This document shows positions 17,526 through 25,564 of a stretch of DNA of 64,000 nucleotides, in pieces; the first letter of the stretch is position 1; every line of letters starts with the position of its first letter. Source of the DNA: Paenibacillus sp. JDR-2. Its GTDB lineage: Bacteria; Bacillota; Bacilli; Paenibacillales; Paenibacillaceae. Made by a program: the position numbers and the translations under genes. The stretch is taken from positions 3,130,001 through 3,194,000 of the forward strand of contig NC_012914.1 of assembly GCF_000023585.1 (NCBI RefSeq), read 5' to 3'. The notes under the pieces were generated by a model. That model was given only the letters and a program-made list of their open reading frames with translations. It made no database searches and had not been told where the DNA came from.

Positions 17526-19374
17526 CGGAAATAGCACAAGTAATAACGGCACAACGCGTTCCGAGGTTAATGTGCCGATGGGAGGACGTCCAGGCGGTCC
17601 CGGATTTGGCGGACGCGGCGGACCCAAGCAAAAGCCAAAAAACTTTCGTGCGACATTAATGCGCCTATGGGGTTATTTGAGCGGTGAGCGCAAGCAGCTT
17701 TCCTTGGTATTTGGCTTTATCCTGGTCGATTCCGCTATCATGCTTCTTGGGCCATATTTAATCGGGGTTGCCGTAAACGCGATGGTAGAAGGGAAAGGAG
17801 CGGTTGACTTCAGTCTGCTGCACCTTGTACTGTTTGCGCTGGTTGCTTCTTATTTGGCGGATGCCTCGCTGAGCTTCCTGCAAGGATGGATGATGGCAGG
17901 GATCTCCCAGCGGATCGTCAGCCGGCTTCGGCGTACCTTATTCGAGAAGCTGCAGCGTTTGCCGCTTGTTTATTTCGATACGCGCAGGCACGGCGAGCTG
18001 ATGAGCCGTCTGTCGAATGATATCGACAATGTCAGCACGTCCGTCTCGCAGACCTCGGCGCAGCTGATGACTGGCTCAATCGCGTTGATCGGATCGCTGA
18101 TCATGATGCTTGTGCTGAGTCCTCTTTTAACGCTGGCAAGCCTGATTACGGTACCGCTTGTTTTTCTGCTTGCCAGAACCATTACGAAGCGAACCAGCGC
18201 ATTATTCAAAAATCAGCAAGCTCAACTGGGACGATTAAACGGTCAAGTCGAGGAGACGATCACCGGCTTCCAGGTTGTCAAAGCCTTTAACTATGAAGCA
18301 ACTTCGATTGCCGAATTCCGGAAAGACAATGATGAGTTATGCCAAGTAAGCACCAAAGCACAAATTTGGTCCGGCTTTATGATGCCGCTGCTCAGCGTGA
18401 TTAACAATATCGGCTTTGCGGCAGTGGCGATAGTCGGAGGGGTTATGGCTGTGCACGGAATGATAACGGTAGGCATCATCGCGAGCTTCTTGAGCTATTC
18501 CCGGCAATTTGTCCGGCCAATGATGGACTTGGCGAATACGTATAACATTCTCCAGTCAGGGATTGCAGGCGCGGAGCGGGTATTTGAAGTGCTTGACGAG
18601 AAGGAAGAGGTAGAAGATGCTCCCGATGCTGTCGAGCTTCGTTCTCCCAAAGGCGAGGTTGTATTTGAAAATGTGCAGTTCGGCTACCGCAGCGACGTAC
18701 AGATTCTGAAAGGCGTCAGCTTCAAGGCGGAAGCCGGCAGCAGCACAGCCTTAGTCGGACCGACCGGAGCGGGGAAAACAACCGTCATTAATCTGCTCAG
18801 CCGGTTTTATGACGTGACAGGCGGGCGGATTCTCATTGACGGGAGAGATATCCGGGATTACACGAGAGACAGTCTTCGCCGGACCTTTGGCATTGTACTT
18901 CAGGATACGTATCTATTCTCCGGCACGGTGAAAGAAAACCTGAAGTACGGCAAGCCGGAGGCAACCGATGAGGAAGTTCGGAGAGCGGCACGTATGGCGG
19001 GAGCGGATGGTTTCATCAGGCGCCTGACCCAGCAATACGATACTCCGCTTACGGAGAACGGGGGCAACCTGAGCCAAGGGCAGCGGCAATTGCTCGCTAT
19101 TGCCAGAGCTATTCTTGCCGAGCCGTCCATTCTTATTCTGGATGAAGCGACCAGCAGCATTGATACCCGGACCGAGCTCCGGATTCAAGAAGCGATGCTT
19201 CAGATGATGGAAGGACGCACCAGCTTTATCATCGCCCACCGGCTGTCTACGATTCAGAATGCCGATACGATTCTCGTTATCGACAAAGGAACGATTGCCG
19301 AGCAAGGCTCCCACAGCGAACTGATGGAGAAGGAAGGCCTTTATTACGGCATGCACCGGAATTTAACGGTATAG
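17512..19374 (+). CDS. Heterodimeric ABC exporter, catalytically competent subunit
   Basis: 620 aa, ATG after AAGGAGGTGG. A Gly/Pro-rich N-terminal tail (residues about 20-40, GGRPGGPGFGGRGG) precedes six TM helices and an ATPase domain. Walker A is GPTGAGKTT and Walker B ILILDEATSSID has the catalytic Glu, but the signature is LSQGQ rather than LSGGQ. Paired with the Asp-for-Glu change in the partner, this is the usual one-good, one-degenerate site arrangement. The longer N-terminal extension matches the YfiC/YheH partner. A terminator follows at 19381. Confidence 0.93.
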   Translation: MPQPNGNSTSNNGTTRSEVNVPMGGRPGGPGFGGRGGPKQKPKNFRATLMRLWGYLSGERKQLSLVFGFILVDSAIMLLGPYLIGVAVNAMVEGKGAVDFSLLHLVLFALVASYLADASLSFLQGWMMAGISQRIVSRLRRTLFEKLQRLPLVYFDTRRHGELMSRLSNDIDNVSTSVSQTSAQLMTGSIALIGSLIMMLVLSPLLTLASLITVPLVFLLARTITKRTSALFKNQQAQLGRLNGQVEETITGFQVVKAFNYEATSIAEFRKDNDELCQVSTKAQIWSGFMMPLLSVINNIGFAAVAIVGGVMAVHGMITVGIIASFLSYSRQFVRPMMDLANTYNILQSGIAGAERVFEVLDEKEEVEDAPDAVELRSPKGEVVFENVQFGYRSDVQILKGVSFKAEAGSSTALVGPTGAGKTTVINLLSRFYDVTGGRILIDGRDIRDYTRDSLRRTFGIVLQDTYLFSGTVKENLKYGKPEATDEEVRRAARMAGADGFIRRLTQQYDTPLTENGGNLSQGQRQLLAIARAILAEPSILILDEATSSIDTRTELRIQEAMLQMMEGRTSFIIAHRLSTIQNADTILVIDKGTIAEQGSHSELMEKEGLYYGMHRNLTV

Positions 19375-19380
19375 AGAAAA

Positions 19381-19422
19381 GGACTGGACGGATTCTGCCT
19401 GGGATCCCGTTCAGTCCTTTTC
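19381..19422 (+). terminator. Intrinsic terminator of the ABC exporter operon
   Basis: Stem GGACTGGACGG / CCGTTCAGTCC (one G-T pair) followed by TTTTCT. Confidence 0.85.
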
Positions 19423-19463
19423 TATTCCCGTCATTCACTCGTGACTATTCTATCATTTGTGCT

Positions 19464-19490
19464 CCCTAGCAAAAATTTGATATACTAGGG
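19464..19490 (+). promoter_or_regulatory. Inverted repeat over the promoter of the GH18-like gene
   Basis: CCCTAG at 19464-19469 and CTAGGG at 19485-19490 frame an A/T-rich 15 nt that holds TATACT at 19481-19486 as a possible -10. A convincing -35 is not seen. The repeat could be an operator. Confidence 0.35.
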
Positions 19491-19546
19491 CCGTTGCTAT
19501 ACCGCTTCCACTTGTTGGTAGAATAAGGGTAGAGCATGGGAGGTTT

Positions 19547-20860
19547 ATGGTGATCAATCAATGGGGAATCAAATCTGCCGCCGCCGTACTGGCACTTGCC
19601 TTGTTAACGAGCGGTGTTTCCGAAGGAAAGGCCGAATCGGCAGCTGCCGTGACGGCAACGGCGACGTCTGCCGTTCCTGCCAAGACGACGATTCTATTAG
19701 ATGATGTAGAGCTGCCTTTCGATAGCCCGCCAATTATCGTAAAAGGCGTTACTTTTGTTCCGTTCCGCACGATTGGCGAAGCGCTTGGGCTTCAGAAGGT
19801 CGTCTGGGACGAGAAGACGCAGACGGTTACCGCGGAAGGAAGCAAGCAAGGCAAGGCGGTAAAGCTGTCCATGAAGATTGGCAGCGGCACAGCCGTTGTA
19901 AACGGGACAAACGTAAAGCTGCCGGCTGAGCCGATGATGCGAAATAATCGCGTGCTTATCCCGTTAAGCTTTTTTAGCACCCAATTCGGCGCTCAAGTCG
20001 GATGGAGTCAGTCGACCAATACCGTAACGATCAAGTCACCGCAAAAAGCGATGCATCTGCGTACATTCTACGCGTTATCTTCTTTCGCGGAGCGGGATCT
20101 GGTGAATTCGGCAAACTCCGTTGCTTATGGCTGGAGCCGAATCGACCGTGACGGCAATTTTACGCTAGAAGGCTCCGAATACCGGGTTCCAGAACCTAGC
20201 GGCGATATTACGCCGCAATCGTTAGTCAGCGATGCCGCAGACAAGTCGATAAAGCCCTATCTTATGGTGTATTCCTTGGACGGGCAAAATGAATTGACGA
20301 CAATGATGGGCAGCGAGAACCTTCGCGCCAATTCGATCAGCGGCATTACAAAGGCTATTTCGGATTACGGCTTTGGCGGCGTGGTCCTGGATTTTGAAGG
20401 GCTTGGCTTCCAAATGGACAAAGTGGAGCAGCAGAAGCTTCTTAATAGCTATGTGAAGCAACTGAAGGATGCGCTCCCGAAGGATGTAGCATTATCTCTT
20501 GTTGTGCATGCGCCAAACAGCGCTTATCAAGGCTATGATTACAAGACGCTGGCAAGCCTTGCGGATGACCTTGTTCTCATGGCTTACAAATACAATCCTT
20601 CAGGGACGGCATCTCAAGTACCTAATCCCAATAATAAGGTGAACGAAGCAATCCAAATGGCTTTAAAAGCAGGCGTGCCCAAATCCAAGCTTCTGCTTGG
20701 CATCGATTTGAGTGCGGAAACCCCGCAATCCATTGACGATAAACTTGGCCTAGCCAAGCGTTACCAGTTGAAGGGCGCTGCGCTTTGGCGCTTGGGCTTG
20801 TATGGCAAATATTCGCCTGATATGATTCCGGCCATTAATAAATCCGTTATAAAAGAATAG
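19547..20860 (+). CDS. Secreted stalk-domain protein with GH18-like catalytic domain
   Basis: 437 aa. GGGAGG lies 3 nt before ATG 19547 and 6 nt before the in-frame GTG 19550, so either may start. Signal peptide VAVLALALLTSGVSEGKAES-like at the N-terminus, then a copper-amine-oxidase N-terminal type stalk domain (about residues 50-165; FVPFRTIGEALG, RNNRVLIPLSFF), common in Paenibacillus for wall or surface binding. The C-terminal half is GH18-like, with GGVVLDFEGLG carrying the catalytic Glu in place of the DxxDxDxE core, LVVHAPNS and LVLMAYKYN. It resembles YdhD/SleL-type spore or wall hydrolases, but only part of the acidic motif is kept. Confidence 0.86.
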   Translation: MVINQWGIKSAAAVLALALLTSGVSEGKAESAAAVTATATSAVPAKTTILLDDVELPFDSPPIIVKGVTFVPFRTIGEALGLQKVVWDEKTQTVTAEGSKQGKAVKLSMKIGSGTAVVNGTNVKLPAEPMMRNNRVLIPLSFFSTQFGAQVGWSQSTNTVTIKSPQKAMHLRTFYALSSFAERDLVNSANSVAYGWSRIDRDGNFTLEGSEYRVPEPSGDITPQSLVSDAADKSIKPYLMVYSLDGQNELTTMMGSENLRANSISGITKAISDYGFGGVVLDFEGLGFQMDKVEQQKLLNSYVKQLKDALPKDVALSLVVHAPNSAYQGYDYKTLASLADDLVLMAYKYNPSGTASQVPNPNNKVNEAIQMALKAGVPKSKLLLGIDLSAETPQSIDDKLGLAKRYQLKGAALWRLGLYGKYSPDMIPAINKSVIKE

Positions 20861-20872
20861 TCTTAAGGCCAG

Positions 20873-20919
20873 CAGCGGCAGAATGGGATGTCTATCCCGA
20901 TCTGCCGCTGATTTTTTTT
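20873..20919 (+). terminator. Intrinsic terminator
   Basis: CAGCGGCAGA and TGGGAT pair with ATCCCGA and TCTGCCGCTG, followed by eight T residues. Confidence 0.92.
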
Positions 20920-20988
20920 GGAAGAGCCCGAACCCTATCCTACCACTTTCATATTACTAGAGTAGTAGAGTGGAAAGGGGGGATCGCC

Positions 20989-21192
20989 ATGGGTGTGATG
21001 TTTCCGACTGAACTTCCTGACATTTTGGAAGCCGCAAAAAAGAAAGGCAAGCTTGTTGTTCTTAAAACGGTTTCCGGTGAAGAAATTGTAGGACGCGTAG
21101 TAACGGTGAAAAAAGGAGTCGTTGTCCTTAAAGCGTTTAACGCGAAGATCTATGTGGCTCTGAACAAAATCATTGCCGTAATTGTCCGTTAA
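20989..21192 (+). CDS. Tiny Sm/SH3-fold-like protein, 67 aa
   Basis: Starts at ATG 20989 after GGAAAGGGGGG. After a short helix (LPDILEAAKKKGK) the chain is a run of strands: LVVLKTVSGEEIVGRVVTVKKGVVVLKAF, then KIYVALNKIIAVIVR. The L-x-x-x-x-G-x-x-x-x-G spacing in strands 1-2 is the Sm1-type pattern of small beta barrels. I do not recognise a named family. It is tail to tail with another tiny barrel-like gene across a shared terminator. Confidence 0.65.
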   Translation: MGVMFPTELPDILEAAKKKGKLVVLKTVSGEEIVGRVVTVKKGVVVLKAFNAKIYVALNKIIAVIVR

Positions 21193-21200
21193 GGGCAACA

Positions 21201-21226
21201 AAAAAACCGCGAATCCGCGGTTTTTT
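21201..21226. terminator. Symmetric bidirectional terminator
   Basis: AAAAAACCGCG (21201-21211), loop AATC, CGCGGTTTTTT (21216-21226): a perfect 11-bp stem with A- and T-tracts, working for both flanking tiny genes. Confidence 0.93.
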
Positions 21227-21229
21227 GTG

Positions 21230-21451
21230 TTAGCAGGCTGGATACGGCAATATATCGTTAATATCGTTAAAGCTGTAATGGAAGGTAGCGAACTGCGTGG
21301 CGTACATATATTGCATGATGTAAACCTGGCCGCCTTGCACGTTGCAAATGACTCCGGATACGCCTTGGCCGTTGCGGAGAGAAATGCCGACTGGGCGTCC
21401 GATTAACATCAGCGCTTTTTGCTGAATGGACATTTGACCCTGCATAAACAT
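21230..21451 (-). CDS. Tiny SH3/Sm-like protein resembling YuzF/DUF2642 type, 73 aa
   Basis: ATG 21451 has AGGAGG 11 nt upstream on the - strand. The core LIGRPVGISLRNGQGVSGVICNV followed by GGQVYIMQYMY matches the small barrel pattern 'LIG+.V.I...G...GV+..V....I.+' seen in DUF2642-like spore-associated proteins of Bacilli. It ends NDINDILPYPAC. A coat or envelope role is possible but not shown. It is divergent from the radical SAM gene, with about 70 nt between them. Confidence 0.62.
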   Translation of the reverse strand: MFMQGQMSIQQKALMLIGRPVGISLRNGQGVSGVICNVQGGQVYIMQYMYATQFATFHYSFNDINDILPYPAC

Positions 21452-21533
21452 AATCCAATCAACCTCCTGATTGACTTTAATGGTATAATGGTGGGTAGAC
21501 GATTAGCAACGCGAGAGAATGGAGCTTGGAAGC

Positions 21534-22412
21534 ATGAAGAGATTCAAGAAATTTTATATCGAAATTACGAGTATTTGTAACCTGGCGTGCTCCTTCTGTC
21601 CACCGACCGAACGCGCAAAAGGTTTTATTAGCATAGAAGATTTCACGGAGCGGCTTGATCAGATCAAACCGTTTACGGACTATATTTATTTTCATTTAAA
21701 GGGCGAGCCGCTGCTTCATCCCAAGATTGACCAGCTGCTGGATATCAGCCACGAGAAGGGCTTTAAGGTCAATATCACGACGAACGGAACGCTGCTTCAG
21801 AAAAATAAAGATAAACTGCTGTCCAAGCCGGCGCTACGGCAGATGAACTTCTCGCTTCATAGCTTTGACGGGCATGCCGGCTCCAAGGATAAGGAAGGGT
21901 ATATCAGCGGCGTATTATCTTTCGTCCGCGAAGCGATGGAACAGACGAACATGATTACTTCGTTCCGCTTGTGGAATTTGACGCAGGATAATATGACGAA
22001 TGCGGAGAGACAGCGGAACCGCGAGATCTTGTCGATGATTGAGAACGAATTCGAATTGGATTATCTTATCGAAGAAAAGGTTATGCCCGGAAGCGGAGTC
22101 AAGATCGCCGATCGCGTTTATTTGAATCAAGACTATGAATTCGAATGGCCGGACCTGAGAGCGAAGGAGGACGACGGAAAAGGCTTCTGCTACGGACTGC
22201 GGAATCAGGCAGGCATACTTATTGACGGTACCGTGGTGCCATGCTGCCTCGACGGCGAGGGTGTTATCAATCTTGGCAATATGAATGAGCAGCGGTTCTC
22301 GGACATCATCGAAGGCGAGCGTGCGACAAATCTCTTGGAAGGCTTCTCGAGACGGGAAGCGGTTGAGGAGCTATGCCGCAAATGCGGCTACCGCCAGCGC
22401 TTCGGCAAATAA
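21534..22412 (+). CDS. Radical SAM / SPASM domain protein
   Basis: 292 aa from ATG 21534 (GGAGC at 21521-21525; the ATG at 21519 has poorer context). The radical SAM [4Fe-4S] motif CNLACSFC lies near residues 15-22, followed by GEPLLHP and the NITTNGT strand. A C-terminal SPASM-like cluster has GTVVPCCLDGEG and ELCRKCGYRQRFGK, enough for one auxiliary cluster. Such proteins modify peptides or small molecules, but no precursor peptide gene is seen next to it. An extended -10, TGGTATAAT, is at 21481-21489. A terminator follows. Confidence 0.88.
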   Translation: MKRFKKFYIEITSICNLACSFCPPTERAKGFISIEDFTERLDQIKPFTDYIYFHLKGEPLLHPKIDQLLDISHEKGFKVNITTNGTLLQKNKDKLLSKPALRQMNFSLHSFDGHAGSKDKEGYISGVLSFVREAMEQTNMITSFRLWNLTQDNMTNAERQRNREILSMIENEFELDYLIEEKVMPGSGVKIADRVYLNQDYEFEWPDLRAKEDDGKGFCYGLRNQAGILIDGTVVPCCLDGEGVINLGNMNEQRFSDIIEGERATNLLEGFSRREAVEELCRKCGYRQRFGK

Positions 22413-22429
22413 GGAAATCAGTCATGCGG

Positions 22430-22465
22430 ACAGCCGTGAACGTTATACGTTTACGGCTGTTTTTT
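22430..22465 (+). terminator. Intrinsic terminator
   Basis: ACAGCCGTGAACG / CGTTTACGGCTGT (one wobble pair) with loop TTATA and then five T residues. Confidence 0.88.
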
Positions 22466-22560
22466 GTTTGTCTTAGCAGATCGCGAACAGGATCATGGAG
22501 CGTAAACGCACTTTCTATCATTCGCTTCTCCATCCTATGAAGGTAAATGCCCTAAGGTGC

Positions 22561-23778
22561 TTAGCTCCACAATTCTTTGAAATAACGCCGCGCACGCTGT
22601 GCGGAATAAATGCCCGGCGCCCCCGAACACAGATAAGCGACTGCGCATCCGATCAGCATATAGAGCCAGCCGTAGCCTTGCAGGCCAAACAGCTCAAGAC
22701 CGAGAATAAAGCTGGCAAGCGGTGTATTGGTTGCCCCGCTGAAGATCGAGATTAAGCCGATACCGGCAAGCAGGGGAACGGAAACGGCAAGCAGCTTGGC
22801 AAGCGCACTGCCAAATGTTGAGCCAATCACGAATAATGGCGTAACCTCGCCGCCCTGGAATCCGGATCCAAGAGTAATGGAAGTAAAGAGCGTTTTCCAC
22901 AAGAAGGCAAGCGGAGCTGCTGCTTCCTCGAAGGAATGCTGCAACAACGGAAGACCAAGGCCTAAGTAATTCCGTGAGCCGATGAGATAGACCAATGCGA
23001 TGATGATTAGACCGCCAACAAAGCTTTTGATCATCGGATTCGGCAGCAGCTTCGTAAACCAGGCTTTCAGCTTATGGGTTAAAGTAACGAACAAGAGGGC
23101 TGAAAGTCCGAATAATACGGCTGCCGCGGCAACTTTGATCAATAGCATAACGCTAGGGGGAGGGATTGTCCCCATCGAATAATGAAGATGGCGTACGCCC
23201 CAGGCTAACGTCGTATAATGGCCTGCATAGCTGGCGAGAAAAATCGGCAGAATGGACTCGAGTGAAATGGCGCCAAGCGCGGCAACCTCCAGGGCAAATA
23301 TAGCACCGGCAGCGGGAGTGCCAAAGACGGAACCAAATCCGCTGCTGATTCCGCACAGCAGGATGATTTTTCGTTCCGCGCCGCTAAGCTTGAAGCGCTT
23401 GCCGATCATTTCCGCCAAGCTGCCGCCCATTTGAACCGCCGTACCTTCCCGACCCGCAGAACCGCTGAACAGATGGGTAATAATCGTACCAAATAGGACT
23501 AGCGGCGCCATGCGCAGAGGAACAGCGGTCTCTCCGCCATAGATCCGGTCAAGCAACAGGTTATTGCCTTTTGCCGCATCCTTTCCGTATTGCATATAAA
23601 GCCAGCTGACCAACGCTCCGCCTAGAGGGAGAAGCCACAGCAGCCACGCGTGCGTCATGGATGTTTCCGTTGCCCATTCCAAGCTTGTCAGGAATAGAGC
23701 GGACGCCGACCCGGTACAAATGCCGACGACAGCCGCAACGGCCAGCCGGACTAGGGATGTTTTCGTAATATTTGCCAT
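22561..23778 (-). CDS. CLC-family antiporter, probable fluoride type (EriC-F)
   Basis: 405 aa, no CBS domains, about 10-12 membrane helices. Selectivity segments are GSAGREGTAVQMGG (residues 106-119, with gating-type Glu111) and, near residue 318, GFQGGEVTPLFVIG. Chloride-type CLCs usually read GREGP and GxFxP; GREGT together with GGEVTPLF is the pattern I associate with the fluoride/proton antiporter branch (CLC-F). So it likely expels fluoride from the cytoplasm. There is AAGGAG 12 nt before ATG on the - strand. I find no fluoride riboswitch in the leader. Assignment to CLC is firm, to the fluoride branch only probable. Confidence 0.85.
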   Translation of the reverse strand: MANITKTSLVRLAVAAVVGICTGSASALFLTSLEWATETSMTHAWLLWLLPLGGALVSWLYMQYGKDAAKGNNLLLDRIYGGETAVPLRMAPLVLFGTIITHLFSGSAGREGTAVQMGGSLAEMIGKRFKLSGAERKIILLCGISSGFGSVFGTPAAGAIFALEVAALGAISLESILPIFLASYAGHYTTLAWGVRHLHYSMGTIPPPSVMLLIKVAAAAVLFGLSALLFVTLTHKLKAWFTKLLPNPMIKSFVGGLIIIALVYLIGSRNYLGLGLPLLQHSFEEAAAPLAFLWKTLFTSITLGSGFQGGEVTPLFVIGSTFGSALAKLLAVSVPLLAGIGLISIFSGATNTPLASFILGLELFGLQGYGWLYMLIGCAVAYLCSGAPGIYSAQRARRYFKELWS

Positions 23779-23924
23779 AAACCCAATAAGCTCCTTGCTG
23801 AAAAGAAATTCACGCGAACCATTATTTATTTACTATCGTACATTTTGAAAATTACGTCAATAACGGGCAGAAGTGGTACACTAGAACTCAGATGAGTATA
23901 GGCGAAAAGGAGTCAGAGCAGCAA

Positions 23925-24482
23925 ATGTTGTTTACGACCTTGAATGAGCTCGACATTACCGTGTGGCCGCTTGCAAAGAAGCTGTACGAACAGTCGTTTC
24001 CGAAGGAAGGGCGAAAGCCCGATGCGATTATTAACGGGATGTTCCGGAGAATGCCGTGCTATCTCCATACCCTTACCGATGAGGGCCGTGTAGAAGCAAT
24101 GGCATTGTCCGGTCTTACGGGCGGAGGGAAAATACTGCTTATCGATTATATCGCGGTTTCCGGGCAGCGCAGGGGAGAGGGAATCGGCTCTCAACTGATC
24201 GAAGCCATTGCGGATTGGGCGCAAAAGGTCATGCTGCTTGACGGACTGCTTATCGAGGTGGAGTCGGAGCATGCGCCAGCAAACGAGCGGCGCATCCGGT
24301 TCTGGGAGCGGAACGGGTTCAAGATTACCGATTACGAGCATCCTTATATCTGGGTGCCGGAGCCATACCGGGCGATGTACAAACCGCTCAGCAAGGAAAA
24401 GGCCTGGCTTGGGGACGGGAGCGGAAAACAGCTGTTCCGTTACATAACCGCTTTTCACGAAAAGGCATATTCCAAGAAATAA
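23925..24482 (+). CDS. GNAT family N-acetyltransferase
   Basis: 185 aa from ATG 23925, which follows AAAAGGAG at 23905-23912; the earlier ATG 23892 has no SD. Acetyl-CoA-binding motif A is visible as LLIDYIAVSGQRRGEGIGSQLIEAI (Q/RxxGxG/A loop), preceded by a substrate-side half with LYEQSFPKEGRKP. The C-terminal NERRIRFWERNGFKITDYEHPYIWVPEPY is motif B and the region after it. The acceptor substrate is unknown. It lies 17 nt before the M42 peptidase and probably shares its transcript. Confidence 0.87.
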   Translation: MLFTTLNELDITVWPLAKKLYEQSFPKEGRKPDAIINGMFRRMPCYLHTLTDEGRVEAMALSGLTGGGKILLIDYIAVSGQRRGEGIGSQLIEAIADWAQKVMLLDGLLIEVESEHAPANERRIRFWERNGFKITDYEHPYIWVPEPYRAMYKPLSKEKAWLGDGSGKQLFRYITAFHEKAYSKK

Positions 24483-24499
24483 GCAGGAGGAGATCACAC

Positions 24500-25561
24500 A
24501 TGGATAACCCATTAAATAAAACATTAAACCGGAGGTATATCTTAAGATTTCTGGAGGAACTTCTTCAGATTCCAAGTCCTAGCGGCTATTGCATGAACAT
24601 CATGACCCGTCTCGAGGAAGAAGCGGCGAAGCTTGGTTATACGATGGAGCGAACGCCTAAGGGGAACGGAATGATTACGATTGGGGGCAGCGGCAATTCG
24701 GCAGATGCGATTGCTTATACCGCCCATGTCGACACGCTTGGCGCTATGGTTCGTTCCATTAAACCAAACGGCATGCTTCGGATTACTCCTATCGGGGGGT
24801 ATAACATGCAGACGGTAGAAGGAGAATATTGCCTGGTTCACACTAGGGACGGAAGGCAGTATGAAGGTACGGTCTTGTCTAACAAAACTTCTGTCCATGT
24901 CTATTCGGACGCAAGGGAATGGAAGCGGGACGAAGCCAACATGGAGATCCGGATCGACGAGAATACGTCCAGCAAGTCGGAAACGGAGACTCTGGGCATT
25001 GCGGTAGGCGATATCGTGTCGTGGGATCCGAGAGTGCGGATTACGCCGCTAGGCTGGGTGAAATCCCGGCATCTCGATGACAAGGCCAGCGTTGCGGCGT
25101 TGTTTGGTCTTCTGGAATGGATGAAGCGGGTCGATAAAAAGCCGGAGCGTACGCTTAAGCTTATTTTCTCCACTTATGAAGAGGTAGGACACGGCAATTC
25201 TTATATGCCAGCCGACATTACGGAGCTCATTGCGGTTGACATGGGAGCGATTGGAGACGATTTGTCCACGACGGAGCGGGATGTATCGATCTGCGCCAAG
25301 GATTCTTCCGGACCGTACGATTACGAGATGACTTCGAAACTGATTGAGCTTGCAAAGCTGCATCAGCTGCCTTATGCCGTGGATATTTATCCGCATTATG
25401 GCTCCGATGCTTCTGCTGCGCTGCGGGGAGGAAGCAATATTCGCGCAGCATTAATCGGTCCCGGCGTGCATGCCTCGCATGCGATGGAACGGACTCACGC
25501 CGATGCGATCGTAAATACCGCAGCTCTGCTGCTTGCATACTTGGGATTATCCGTTTCCTAA
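24500..25561 (+). CDS. M42 family metallopeptidase (aminopeptidase)
   Basis: 353 aa, CAGGAGGAG before ATG. Co-catalytic zinc ligands typical of M42: His in YTAHVDTLG, Asp in RHLDDKAS, the catalytic Glu-Glu in STYEEVGHG, Asp in AVDMG, and the C-terminal His in HASHAMERTH. Family length is about 340-360, so complete. It forms TET-like dodecamers in characterised members and removes N-terminal residues from peptides. It is followed after 3 nt by the histidine kinase gene. Confidence 0.93.
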   Translation: MDNPLNKTLNRRYILRFLEELLQIPSPSGYCMNIMTRLEEEAAKLGYTMERTPKGNGMITIGGSGNSADAIAYTAHVDTLGAMVRSIKPNGMLRITPIGGYNMQTVEGEYCLVHTRDGRQYEGTVLSNKTSVHVYSDAREWKRDEANMEIRIDENTSSKSETETLGIAVGDIVSWDPRVRITPLGWVKSRHLDDKASVAALFGLLEWMKRVDKKPERTLKLIFSTYEEVGHGNSYMPADITELIAVDMGAIGDDLSTTERDVSICAKDSSGPYDYEMTSKLIELAKLHQLPYAVDIYPHYGSDASAALRGGSNIRAALIGPGVHASHAMERTHADAIVNTAALLLAYLGLSVS

Positions 25562-25564
25562 CGG

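Noticed and set aside
22306..22533. Minus-strand 75-residue frame over the radical SAM end and terminator
   Set aside because: Overlaps a terminator and a real gene and lacks an SD.
23779..23891. Fluoride riboswitch before the CLC gene
   Set aside because: No matching conserved loops; the leader is short and A/T-rich.
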